Assembly: GCF_010093185.1 (NCBI RefSeq)
Contig: NZ_PDWL01000002.1
Location: 1 to 64,000, forward strand
Direction of reading: 5' to 3'
From: Pseudoxanthomonas jiangsuensis
GTDB lineage: Bacteria; Pseudomonadota; Gammaproteobacteria; Xanthomonadales; Xanthomonadaceae
DNA length: 64,000 nt
Part shown: in pieces, positions 39,258-49,315 of the stretch
Position numbering within the stretch: position 1 is the stretch's first letter
Layout: each line of letters starts with the position of its first letter
Program-made: the position numbers and the translations under genes
Notes under the pieces: model-generated
The model's database searches: none
What the model was told of the DNA's origin: nothing
Seen by the model: the letters and a program-made list of their open reading frames with translations, nothing else

Positions 39258-40103
39258 TTAGGGCTCCACCTTCTCCGACTCGACCACCATGTCGAGCACG
39301 TAGGCGTACTTCGAAGCGTCTGCAGGCACGTCCTGGCGGGTGTAGCGGTCGATCCGCAGCACGTTGCGCACCCCGGGCTGGTGCGCATAGCCCTCGATTT
39401 CTTCGTAGAAGTTCTCCCACGCGCCGGGTTCGCCGGTCTTCAGGCCGGCCTCGTCGTAGCGGACCTCGCGCACCTGCAGGCACTGCTTGCCGGGGATCAG
39501 CGGGTGGCTGCAGGGTTTGGTCTGCGCGGCCACTTCCAGGAACACGCGCTCGGGCGCGCCGCCGTAGCGGGCCGCGGCGGTGGGTTCGCCGGCGAACACC
39601 AGGCGCTCGCCGCCGGCGGTGGCCAGGATCAGCCGCGGCGGAGTGCCGGCTTCGGTCGCCAGGGTCAGCGGGCCTTCCAGGCGCTTGCCGACCTCGGCGT
39701 CCAGCGCCGCCAGCTTCGGATCGGCGCAGGCCATCTGGGTCGAGGCCAGGCGGCCGACGGCCAGGGTCTGGCCTTCCAGGGTGTAGCCGCCCCCCATGTG
39801 GTTGCAGGTGTTGGACACGCCCAGGCGGCCGTCGGCGAAGTCCAGCTGCACCGGCGCGTCGGCGCGGGCGAACAGGGCCTCGATCCGGGCACCGGAGGCG
39901 TCGCTGGCCTCGACCAGGCGCCAGTGGTGGCCGGCGAGCAAGGCGGCCGCATCGCCGACCTCGGCCGTCGGAGCGGCAGGGACGGGGTCCGGGATCTGGG
40001 CGGCGGGCAGCTCGCCCGGCGGCGGCTCCTGGTCGGCCGGCTTGTCGCAGGCGGCCAGCAGGGCCGGCAGGCACAGGGCGAGCAGGGTCAGGCGATGGTT
40101 CAT
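39258..40103 (-). CDS. META plus DUF4377 lipoprotein
   Basis: A 281-residue lipoprotein: signal with lipobox LPALLAAC, then a Pro-rich linker. A META/HslJ-like domain follows (about 57-165: GHHWRLVEASDASG, LGVSNTCNHMGGGYTLEG, STQMACADPKL). A C-terminal DUF4377 domain (about 185-275) ends the protein: ERVFLEVAAQTKPC, PGKQCLQVREV, WENFYEEIEGYAHQPG. Such proteins are envelope-stress or heat-shock related in part, with no known enzymatic function. It converges with the YbhB-like gene and lies downstream of uppP on the same strand. Confidence 0.85.
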   Translation of the reverse strand: MNHRLTLLALCLPALLAACDKPADQEPPPGELPAAQIPDPVPAAPTAEVGDAAALLAGHHWRLVEASDASGARIEALFARADAPVQLDFADGRLGVSNTCNHMGGGYTLEGQTLAVGRLASTQMACADPKLAALDAEVGKRLEGPLTLATEAGTPPRLILATAGGERLVFAGEPTAAARYGGAPERVFLEVAAQTKPCSHPLIPGKQCLQVREVRYDEAGLKTGEPGAWENFYEEIEGYAHQPGVRNVLRIDRYTRQDVPADASKYAYVLDMVVESEKVEP

Positions 40104-40213
40104 GGCGATTGATCCTTGGAAGCGGGCCGGGCGTGCATGCCGCCCGATGCGACGACAGAACGGCTGGATGCGCCCGCCGGGGTTGCGCCGGCGTGAAGGC
40201 TGCGCCGAGGGGT

Positions 40214-41008
40214 TCAGGTCCCGCCCGGCATCAGCGCCAGCAGCAGCACGCCCAGCGCGATCCGGTAGACGGCGAAGCCGGTGTAGCGGTGGGCCTTGAT
40301 GTAGCCCAGCAGCCAGCGCACCACCACGAAGCCGGTGGCGCTGGCCGCGGCGAAGGCCACCGCCACGCCGGCCCAGTCCTGGTCGCCGACCGCGCCATCC
40401 TTCACCAGCTCCAGGAAGGCGTAGCCGCTGGCGGCGAACATGGTCGGGATCCCGACCAGGAACACGAACTCGGTGGCCGCCGAGCGCCGGCTGGTGCCGG
40501 CCAGCATGGCCATGAAGATCGCCGCGGCCGAGCGCGAGGTGCCCGGGAACACGCCCGCCACCACCTGGGCCAGGCCGACCAGCACCGCGACCTTCCAGCT
40601 GATCGTGGCCACGTCGCCGCGGCGCTCGGCCAGGCGTTCGGCCAGCAGCATCCAGATCCCGCCCAGGACCAGGGCCCAGGCCACCGGGGTCACCGTCTCC
40701 GGCAGCTCCCAGCCGGCCAGCCGCACCGGCAGGCCGACCAGCGCGGTGACCAGGAAGGCCACGGCCAGCTTGGCCAGGTAGTCGCGGTTGCCCGGATCGC
40801 CCAGGTTCGTGGCCAGTTCCCACAGCCGGCGGCGGAACACCAGGGTGATGGCCAGGATCGCGCCGGCCTGGATGACGATGTTGAAGAAGTCGCTGCGCTG
40901 GCCCAGCCAGTGCTGGGCGATCAGCAGGTGGCCGGTGCTGGAAACCGGCAGGAACTCGGTCAGGCCTTCGAGGATGCCCAGCAGGAGGGCGGAAAGCAGG
41001 TCGGACAC
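40214..41008 (-). CDS. uppP: Undecaprenyl-diphosphate phosphatase
   Basis: Recycles the undecaprenyl carrier of peptidoglycan and O-antigen synthesis; its action raises bacitracin tolerance. 264 residues, about eight membrane segments. Glu14 and Glu18 (ILEGLTEFLPVSSTGH) with His27 form the acidic motif, and FPGTSRSAAAI is the PGxSRS phosphate loop with its essential Arg. The start at 41008 gives the standard N-terminus. It is divergent from glnA, with a 235-bp regulatory gap. Confidence 0.97.
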   Translation of the reverse strand: MSDLLSALLLGILEGLTEFLPVSSTGHLLIAQHWLGQRSDFFNIVIQAGAILAITLVFRRRLWELATNLGDPGNRDYLAKLAVAFLVTALVGLPVRLAGWELPETVTPVAWALVLGGIWMLLAERLAERRGDVATISWKVAVLVGLAQVVAGVFPGTSRSAAAIFMAMLAGTSRRSAATEFVFLVGIPTMFAASGYAFLELVKDGAVGDQDWAGVAVAFAAASATGFVVVRWLLGYIKAHRYTGFAVYRIALGVLLLALMPGGT

Positions 41009-41102
41009 GGCGGGATCGGGAGTCGCGGTGGGGCGGCCAGCATACGTGAGCCCGGTTTTTGGGCTGGCCGTCGCCAGATAGACCTATTTTGGTGCATTGC
41101 TC

Positions 41103-41130
41103 GCACCAGAATGATGCACCTGATTGGTGC
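41103..41130 (+). promoter_or_regulatory. Two overlapping NtrC-binding sites upstream of glnA
   Basis: The sites gcacca-gaa-tgatgc (41103-41117) and gcacct-gat-tggtgc (41116-41130) each match the NtrC consensus GCACCA-N3-TGGTGC at 11 of 12 bases. They lie 60-90 bp upstream of the sigma-54 promoter, the usual enhancer distance. A third, weaker half site (TTGGTGCA) lies at about 41089-41096. The regulator NtrC is encoded at 47112. Confidence 0.85.
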
Positions 41131-41190
41131 CAATGGTTTCATCCGAGTGCGACATTCATGCAAATCAACAGCTTGTGATCGCGGTGGAGT

Positions 41191-41206
41191 TGGCACGCGC
41201 CCTGCT
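41191..41206 (+). promoter_or_regulatory. Sigma-54 promoter of glnA
   Basis: The sequence tggcacgcgccctgct fits TGGCACG-N4-TTGCW with only one deviation (C for the first T of TTGC). The -24 GG and -12 GC are correctly spaced. The transcription start is expected near 41218, about 25 bases before the glnA ATG. NtrC sites lie upstream. Confidence 0.8.
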
Positions 41207-41243
41207 ATGGACTGCCTACCCATCAACCCCGAGGTTGCAAGCG

Positions 41244-43275
<2,032 letters not shown>

Positions 43276-43296
43276 CCCACACTCGGAGCACAGCCC

Positions 43297-44754
43297 ATGA
43301 ACATCCGTCTGCTGTCCGGGTGGAAGACCCGGTTCCATTCCCTTTGCCTGCTGATGCTGGTGGCTGCGCTGGCGGCCACCGCGTTCGTCGGCACCGCCGT
43401 CGCCCAGGAGGCCATCGCGCCGGCGACCACCGAAGCGGCGCCGGCCGATGCGCCCGCCGATGCCGCGGCCGTCGCGGCTGCTGCCGAACCCGCGGCCGCC
43501 GCCGAGGACGCCGCGGCCGAGCCCGTGGTGGAGAAGGGCGACGTCGCCTGGATGCTGACCTCCACCCTGCTGGTGCTGATGATGGTCGTGCCCGGCCTGG
43601 CGCTGTTCTACGGCGGCATGGTCCGCGCCAAGAACGTGCTGTCGGTGCTGGTCCAGGTCGCGGTGGTGTTCTCCCTGTTGAGCGTGCTGTGGATCGTCTA
43701 CGGCTACAGCCTGGCGTTCTCGGGCGAGAGCGCCTGGGTCGGCAACCTGGACAAGCTGTTCCTCAAGGGCGTCACCATCGACACCCTGGCCGCCACCTTC
43801 ACCGACGGCGTGAGCCTGCCGGAGTACGTGTTCGTCGGCTTCCAGGCCACCTTCGCCGGCATCACCGGCGCGCTGATCGTCGGCGCCTTCGCCGAGCGCA
43901 TGAAGTTCGCCGCGGTGCTGCTGTTCACGGTGATCTGGTTCACCCTGGGCTACCTGCCGATCGCGCACATGGTCTGGGCGGCCGGTGGCTTCCTGTTCGA
44001 GAAGGGCGCGCTGGACTTCGCCGGCGGCACCGTGGTCCACATCAATGCCGGTATCGCCGGCCTGATCGGCTCCTGGTTCGTGGGCAAGCGCTTGGGCTAC
44101 GGCCAGACCGCGATCAAGCCGCACAACGTCACCCTGACCTTCGTCGGCGCCTCGCTGCTGTGGGTGGGCTGGTTCGGCTTCAACGCCGGTTCCAACCTGG
44201 AAGCCACCGCCGGCGCGGCCCTGGCCTTCCTCAACACCCTGGTCGCCACCGCCGCCGCGGTGCTGGGCTGGGCGCTGACCGAGAAGCTGGTCAAGGGCAA
44301 GGCTTCGGCCCTGGGCGTGGCCTCGGGCATGGTCGCCGGCCTGGTCGGCATCACCCCGGCCGCCGGCCTGGTGGGTCCGTTCGGCGCGGTCGCCATTGGT
44401 TTTGCCGCCGGCGTGATCTGCGTGTGGGGCGTGACCGGGCTGAAGAAGCTGCTGGGCGCGGACGACAGCCTGGACGTGTTCGGCGTGCACGGCGTCGGCG
44501 GCATCGTCGGCGCGATCCTGACCGGCGTGTTCACCGCGCCGTCGCTGGGCGGCACCGGCGGCGAGGATTTCAACATCGCCTCGCAGGTCGGCATCCAGGC
44601 GCTGGGCGTGGGCCTGACCATCGTCTGGATCGGCGTCGTCTCGGTGATCGGCTACTCCGTGGCCAAGCTGGTGTTCGGCCTGCGGGTGAGCGAGGAAGCC
44701 GAGCGCGAGGGCCTGGACATCACCTCGCACGGCGAGTCGGCCTACGAGGCCTGA
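43297..44754 (+). CDS. amtB: Ammonium transporter AmtB
   Basis: A trimeric ammonium channel of 485 residues with 11 membrane helices. A cleavable signal peptide (LLMLVAALAATAFVGTAVAQ) is followed by an Ala/Pro/Glu-rich segment of about 45 residues before the first helix, longer than in E. coli AmtB. Family motifs are present: FYGGMVRAKNVLSVL, TFAGITGALIVGAFAERM, and the twin pore histidines in YLPIAHMVW and FGVHGVGG. GlnK, encoded just upstream, is expected to block the pore in nitrogen sufficiency. Confidence 0.96.
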   Translation: MNIRLLSGWKTRFHSLCLLMLVAALAATAFVGTAVAQEAIAPATTEAAPADAPADAAAVAAAAEPAAAAEDAAAEPVVEKGDVAWMLTSTLLVLMMVVPGLALFYGGMVRAKNVLSVLVQVAVVFSLLSVLWIVYGYSLAFSGESAWVGNLDKLFLKGVTIDTLAATFTDGVSLPEYVFVGFQATFAGITGALIVGAFAERMKFAAVLLFTVIWFTLGYLPIAHMVWAAGGFLFEKGALDFAGGTVVHINAGIAGLIGSWFVGKRLGYGQTAIKPHNVTLTFVGASLLWVGWFGFNAGSNLEATAGAALAFLNTLVATAAAVLGWALTEKLVKGKASALGVASGMVAGLVGITPAAGLVGPFGAVAIGFAAGVICVWGVTGLKKLLGADDSLDVFGVHGVGGIVGAILTGVFTAPSLGGTGGEDFNIASQVGIQALGVGLTIVWIGVVSVIGYSVAKLVFGLRVSEEAEREGLDITSHGESAYEA

Positions 44755-44773
44755 TCGACGCGGCATGTGGCAA

Positions 44774-44800
44774 CCGTTCCGCGGCGACGCCGCGGAACGG
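44774..44800 (+). terminator. Probable terminator hairpin after amtB
   Basis: A perfect 11-bp stem (44774-44784/44790-44800, ccgttccgcgg) with loop cgacg lies 20 bases after the amtB stop. No T tract follows. It probably ends the glnK-amtB transcript. The rest of the 276-bp gap up to the amidase has no recognisable feature. Confidence 0.55.
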
Positions 44801-45030
44801 GATCTTCCCGATGCGGCCGGTCCACGCGGCCGGCCGCATCCCCGGCGGCCTGCGGGCCGCCAGCGGGGCCCCGCGCCCCGTCGCTGCCAGCGCTGCCCGG
44901 GGGGCGCAGCGCATCCGACACCGCCGAGGTGATCCCGTGATCCCCCCCGTTCCGCCCGCCCACTCGTTGCGTTTGCGCCGCGCGCACCGGCATTGCTTGC
45001 CATCGGCCACGCATCACGCTGCAATGGGCC

Positions 45031-45771
45031 ATGGCCTTTTTCCGCAGGACCGCCGCGCTGTCGTTGCTGCTGCTGTGCGCCTGCACCCATGCGCCGCCGC
45101 GCAACGCGATGGCGCAGTGGCAGCCCTCGCCCAACCACGACCCGCGCCGGCCGACGATCATCGTCCTGCACGCGACCGAGCAGGATTCGGCGGCGCACAG
45201 CCTGCACACCCTGCGCACGCGCAACCAGGGCGGCCCGGTGAGCGCGCACTACCTGGTCGCGGACGACGGCACGCTGTACCAGCTGGTGGCCGACGCGCAG
45301 CGCGCCTGGCACGCCGGCGGTGGCAGCTGGGGCACGATCGACGACCTCAACTCCGCATCCATCGGCATCGAGCTGGACAACGATGGCGATGAACCCTTCC
45401 CGCCCGCGCAGCTCGACGCCCTGCTGCGCCTGCTCGACGACCTGTGCGCCCGGCTGCGCATCCCGCGCCACGCGGTCATCGCCCACGCCGACCTGGCGCC
45501 GGCGCGCAAGACCGACCCGGGGCCCCGCTTCCCGTGGCGGCAGCTGGCGCAGGCCGGCTATGGCCTGTGGCCCGACCCGGCCGACGGCGAGCCGCCGCCC
45601 GGGTTCGACCCGTGGCTGGCGATGCAGGCCATCGGCTGGCCGCTGCACGACCGCGCCGCGGCCGTGCGCGCGTACCGCCTGCATTACCGCGGCGACGCCG
45701 CCACCGAGCTGGACGCGCAGGACCTGCGCATCCTGCATTCGCTGGCCGAGCAGGCGCGCCGGCAGCGCTGA
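45031..45771 (+). CDS. N-acetylmuramoyl-L-alanine amidase, AmiD-like lipoprotein
   Basis: Zinc amidase of the amidase_2 (AmpD/AmiD) fold, 246 residues. A lipoprotein signal (SLLLLCAC, Cys18) points to the periplasmic side of a membrane, distinguishing it from cytoplasmic AmpD. His47 (IIVLHATEQDS), the His of VIAHADLAP and the Asp of ARKTDPGPRFPW are the zinc ligands. A C-terminal PG-binding-like region follows. It cleaves the amide between MurNAc and L-Ala in wall turnover. Its position inside the nitrogen cluster is probably coincidental. Confidence 0.9.
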   Translation: MAFFRRTAALSLLLLCACTHAPPRNAMAQWQPSPNHDPRRPTIIVLHATEQDSAAHSLHTLRTRNQGGPVSAHYLVADDGTLYQLVADAQRAWHAGGGSWGTIDDLNSASIGIELDNDGDEPFPPAQLDALLRLLDDLCARLRIPRHAVIAHADLAPARKTDPGPRFPWRQLAQAGYGLWPDPADGEPPPGFDPWLAMQAIGWPLHDRAAAVRAYRLHYRGDAATELDAQDLRILHSLAEQARRQR

Positions 45772-45794
45772 GCGGTCCGGATCGCGCGCGATCC

Positions 45795-45900
45795 GTCGTC
45801 CCGGCGGCGCCCGCCGGGACCCAGCGACTTTTGCATCGTTGCCGGGGGACATGGCCGCGGCGTCGCGGCACGATGCCTGCCGCCGCTCATGTCCCCCGGC
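45795..45900. repeat. Intergenic repeat module and stem-loop before ntrB
   Basis: The stretch gtcgtcccggcggcgcccgc and following bases (45795-45838, ending ttgcatc) recurs, diverged, inside copy A (15195-15230) and inverted in copy B (29761-29799). It is followed by a 13-bp perfect inverted repeat (gccgggggacatg, 45841-45853/45888-45900) with a 34-nt loop. The 294-bp gap otherwise holds only the NtrC box. Confidence 0.6.
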
Positions 45901-46048
45901 TCCGGCCGGTGGCCGAAGCCTCCTCCTTTACTTCCCGGCGGCAGGCATCGCACCGCGACGCTTCGGGTGCGCTGGCCTCCGCAAGGCGCCCGGTCCCGCG
46001 GGGCGCCGGGGCGACAGCGTTGCGCGCCTCTCGCAGCCGGCCGGTGCA

Positions 46049-46065
46049 TGCACTAAATTGGTGCA
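46049..46065 (+). promoter_or_regulatory. NtrC box abutting the ntrB start codon
   Basis: The sequence tgcactaaattggtgca contains gcacta-aat-tggtgc, 11 of 12 matches to the NtrC consensus. It ends on the base before the ATG at 46066. NtrC bound here would block transcription or initiation of ntrBC, so it suggests negative autoregulation. Confidence 0.8.
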
Positions 46066-47115
46066 ATGGACATGAGCAGCGCCGCCCCCGGTTCCGACCA
46101 GCTCGCCACCCCGCTGGCCTGGGCCGATGCCCAGGCCCGGATCGTGGGGATCAACCCGGCGTTCCCGCGCTGGCTGGGGGTCGGGCCCCGGCGCCTGATC
46201 GGCCAGCCGCTGGCGGCGCTGGAACAGGACGGCGAGGCCCTGGCCCGGTTCCTCGAACAGGACGAGCGCGAGGTCCTGCGCCTGCACCGGATCGCCCTGG
46301 GCGTGCCCGGCGAGGCGCCGCGCTACGCCGACGGCTGGGTCACCCGCACCGCCGACGGCTGGCTGCTGGAGGCGCACCCGGCCGACGCCTTCCCCGCGCC
46401 GGACGCGGCCCAGGCCCTGCCTGGGGCCTTGTCGGCCGCGCTCAAGGGCCTGGCCCACGAACTGCGCAATCCGCTGGCCGGGCTCAAGGGCGCCGCCCAG
46501 CTGCTGGCCCGGCGCGCGGCCGCGCGCCCGGACGATGCCGGCGAGCGCGAACTGCTGGAGCTGATCGGCGCCGAGATCGACCGCCTCAGCCAGCTGGTCG
46601 ACAACCTGATGTCGTCGGCGCCGCAGCGCCCGCACGCGCCGCTGAACATCCACGCCGTGCTCGAGCGGGTGCTGCGCCTGACCGAGGCCGAGGGCGGCTG
46701 GTCGGTGCGGGTCCAGCGCGACTACGACCCCTCCATCCCCGAGCTGTCCGGCGACGCCGACCGCCTGGCCCAGGCGGTCTGGAACCTGGTCCGCAACGCG
46801 CTGCAGGCCGGGGCCTCGACGATCATCCTGCGCACCCGGGTCGAAAGCGGCCTGCACATCCGCGAACACCTGCACCCGCGCGCGCTGCGGGTGGAGATCG
46901 TCGACGACGGCCGCGGCGTGCCGGACGAACTGGCCGAACACCTGTTCCTGCCGCTGGTCAGCGGCCGCGCCGAGGGCACCGGTCTGGGCCTGGCCCTGGC
47001 CCACCAGGTCGCGCGCGAGCACCGCGGCTCGCTGACCTTCCGCTCCCGCCCGGGGCATACCGTCTTCACCCTGCTCTTGCCGCAGACCGAATCCGAAGGA
47101 GGCGCATCGACATGA
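46066..47115 (+). CDS. ntrB: Nitrogen regulation sensor histidine kinase
   Basis: A 349-residue soluble histidine kinase/phosphatase controlling NtrC in response to PII. A PAS-like N-terminus (about 15-110), the H-box GLAHELRNPLAGLKG with His131, and an ATPase domain (WNLVRNALQAG as N box, IVDDGRGVPDEL as G1, GTGLGLALAHQ as G2) are visible. There is no membrane segment, as expected of GlnL/NtrB. The start could be ATG 46066 or 46072. The stop overlaps the ntrC start by four bases (ATGA). Confidence 0.96.
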   Translation: MDMSSAAPGSDQLATPLAWADAQARIVGINPAFPRWLGVGPRRLIGQPLAALEQDGEALARFLEQDEREVLRLHRIALGVPGEAPRYADGWVTRTADGWLLEAHPADAFPAPDAAQALPGALSAALKGLAHELRNPLAGLKGAAQLLARRAAARPDDAGERELLELIGAEIDRLSQLVDNLMSSAPQRPHAPLNIHAVLERVLRLTEAEGGWSVRVQRDYDPSIPELSGDADRLAQAVWNLVRNALQAGASTIILRTRVESGLHIREHLHPRALRVEIVDDGRGVPDELAEHLFLPLVSGRAEGTGLGLALAHQVAREHRGSLTFRSRPGHTVFTLLLPQTESEGGAST

Positions 47116-48566
47116 GCGCACGCATCCCCGCCGACAACCGCCGGGTCTGGGTGGTCGACGACGACCGCTCGGTCCGCTTCGTCCTGGCCACCGCCCTGCG
47201 CGATGCCGGCTACGAGGTCGACGGCTTCGAGAACGCCGCCAGCGCCCTGGCCGCCCTGCGCGTGCGCGGCGCCCCGGACCTGCTGTTCACCGACGTGCGC
47301 ATGCCCGGCGAGGACGGGCTGAAGCTGCTGGACCGGCTCAAGTCGGTGCACCCGCAGCTGCCGGTGATCGTGATGTCGGCCTATACCGACGTGGCCAGCA
47401 CCGCCAGCGCCTTCCGCGGCGGCGCCCACGAATTCCTGTCCAAGCCCTTCGACCTGGACGACGCGGTGGCGCTGGCCGCGCGCGCGTTGCCGGCCGGCAG
47501 CGCCGCCAAGCCGCCGCGGCCGGCCCCGCCGGAACCGGAGCCGGGTCCGTCCGCCGAGCTCATCGGCGACACCCCGGCCATGCGCGCGCTGTTCCGCGCG
47601 ATCGGGCGTCTGGCGCAGGCGCCCTTGTCGGTGCTGATCACCGGCGAAACCGGTACCGGCAAGGAACTGGTGGCCAGCGCCCTGCACCGCGAATCGCCGC
47701 GCTCGGCCGGACCGTTCGTGGCGCTCAACACCGCTGCGATCCCGGCCGAGCTGCTGGAGAGCGAACTGTTTGGGCACGAGGCCGGCGCCTTCACCGGCGC
47801 GCAGAAGCGCCACGTCGGCCGTTTCGAGCAGGCCGACGGCGGCACCCTGTTCCTGGACGAGATCGGCGACATGCCGGCCTCCCTGCAGACCCGGCTTCTG
47901 CGGGTGCTGGCCGAGGGCGAGTTCTTCCGGGTCGGCGGCCGCGAGCTGATCCGGGTGGACGTGCGGGTGGTCGCCGCCACCCACCAGGATCTGGAAACCC
48001 TGGTCCAGCAGGGCCGCTTCCGTGCCGACCTGCTGCACCGGCTCAACGTGGTCCGGCTGCAGATCCCGGCTTTGCGCGAGCGCCGACCGGACATCCCCTT
48101 GCTGGCCGACACCTTCCTGCACCGCGCCGCGCGCAAGCTTGGCGCCGGGTCCAAGCGCTTCGAGCCGGCGGCGCTGGCCGCGCTGCAGGGCATGGACTGG
48201 CCGGGCAACGTGCGCGAGCTGCAGAACGTGTGCTGGCGCCTGGCCGCGCTGGCCCCCGGCGAGACGATCACCGCCGACGACCTGGAGCTGGTGCAGGCGG
48301 CCGCTTCCGGCGCTGCGCCCGGCGCCGCCGCATCCGCGGCCGCCGGCCCGGCCGAATGGGACCGCCAGCTCGGGCAGTGGGCCCTGGCCTGCCTGCAGGC
48401 CGGCGCCCGCGACCTGCACGCCGAAGCGCGCGAGCGCTTCGACCAGGCCCTGCTCACCGCCGCCCTGCAGCACACCGGCGGCCGCCGGGTGGAGGCGGCC
48501 AGCCTGCTCGGCGTGGGCCGCAACACCGTGACCCGCAAGCTCGGCCCGGGCCGCAAGCGGCGCTGA
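47112..48566 (+). CDS. ntrC: Nitrogen regulator NtrC, sigma-54 activator
   Basis: A 484-residue enhancer-binding protein. The receiver domain (1-120) carries phospho-acceptor Asp61 (LLFTDVRMPGEDG). The AAA domain shows Walker A GETGTGKE (178-185), the sigma-54 loop GAFTGA (225-230) and Walker B GGTLFLDEIGD. A C-terminal Fis-type helix-turn-helix (GGRRVEAASLLGVGRNTVTRKL) binds the NtrC boxes. Targets seen in this window are the glnA and ntrB boxes. Translationally coupled to ntrB. Confidence 0.97.
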   Translation: MSARIPADNRRVWVVDDDRSVRFVLATALRDAGYEVDGFENAASALAALRVRGAPDLLFTDVRMPGEDGLKLLDRLKSVHPQLPVIVMSAYTDVASTASAFRGGAHEFLSKPFDLDDAVALAARALPAGSAAKPPRPAPPEPEPGPSAELIGDTPAMRALFRAIGRLAQAPLSVLITGETGTGKELVASALHRESPRSAGPFVALNTAAIPAELLESELFGHEAGAFTGAQKRHVGRFEQADGGTLFLDEIGDMPASLQTRLLRVLAEGEFFRVGGRELIRVDVRVVAATHQDLETLVQQGRFRADLLHRLNVVRLQIPALRERRPDIPLLADTFLHRAARKLGAGSKRFEPAALAALQGMDWPGNVRELQNVCWRLAALAPGETITADDLELVQAAASGAAPGAAASAAAGPAEWDRQLGQWALACLQAGARDLHAEARERFDQALLTAALQHTGGRRVEAASLLGVGRNTVTRKLGPGRKRR

Positions 48567-48691
48567 GGCGGGATCGCCAGCGGCACCCGCACCGTTCGCG
48601 CGCGATCGCGCTGGCACCGCGCGGGTTCATCCGCCGTGAACCGGCCGGGTGCGTATCCTGTGGGCCCTTTCCCCGACCGGAGATCCGGACC

Positions 48692-49243
48692 ATGCGCATC
48701 GCCCTGGCCTCGATCGGCCTGCTCGCCCTGGCCGCCTGCAGCAGCACCCCGCCCGAACCGCCGCCGCCGCCCGCCCCGGTGAGCACCGCCCAGCAGGCCG
48801 CCGTGGTCCTGTCCTCGGCGTCCGGCAGCCGGGTCAGCGGCAAGCTGGCGATCGCACCGATGGGCGATGGCGTGCACATCAGCGGCGAGGTCGGCGGCCT
48901 GGCGGCGAACGGCCAGTTCGGCTTCCACGTGCATGAGAAGGGCGACTGCAGCGCGGTCGACGCCACCAGCGCCGGCAGCCACTTCAATCCTGCCGCCAGC
49001 GCCCATGGCCGCGCCGGCGCCGGCGCCCACCATGCCGGCGACATGGACAACATCGCCTCCAACGCCGAGGGCGTGGCCACGGTCAACGTCCACCTGCGCG
49101 GCGTGACCCTGGGCGGCGGCGCGCTCAACGACATCGCCAACCGCGCGGTGATCGTCCACGCCGCCCCGGACGACTACCACACCCAGCCCACCGGCAACGC
49201 CGGCGCGCGCCTGGCCTGCGGCGTGATCAAGGTGACCCGGTAA
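48692..49243 (+). CDS. sodC: Superoxide dismutase [Cu-Zn], lipoprotein
   Basis: A periplasmic or outer-membrane-attached dismutase of 183 residues. The signal ends in the lipobox LLALAAC, followed by a Pro-rich tether. Metal ligands are in FGFHVHEKGDCS, GSHFNPAASAHG, HHAGDMDN and VIVHAAPDDYHTQP; the two cysteines of GDCS and LACGVI form the conserved disulfide. A GGAG is well placed before the ATG at 48692. Detoxifies superoxide outside the cytoplasm. Confidence 0.95.
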   Translation: MRIALASIGLLALAACSSTPPEPPPPPAPVSTAQQAAVVLSSASGSRVSGKLAIAPMGDGVHISGEVGGLAANGQFGFHVHEKGDCSAVDATSAGSHFNPAASAHGRAGAGAHHAGDMDNIASNAEGVATVNVHLRGVTLGGGALNDIANRAVIVHAAPDDYHTQPTGNAGARLACGVIKVTR

Positions 49244-49315
49244 GAGAGGGTTTCGCGGCCTGCGCCCGTGCGGCGCAGGCCGTCGCCGCGTTTCCAGCGA
49301 AAGGAAGGCGCGGCC

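Noticed and set aside
41090-41108. tggtgcattgctcgcacca as a third NtrC site
   Set aside because: It is a palindrome, but the half sites face the wrong way (GGTGC...GCACC) with 7-bp spacing; at most it contributes half sites.
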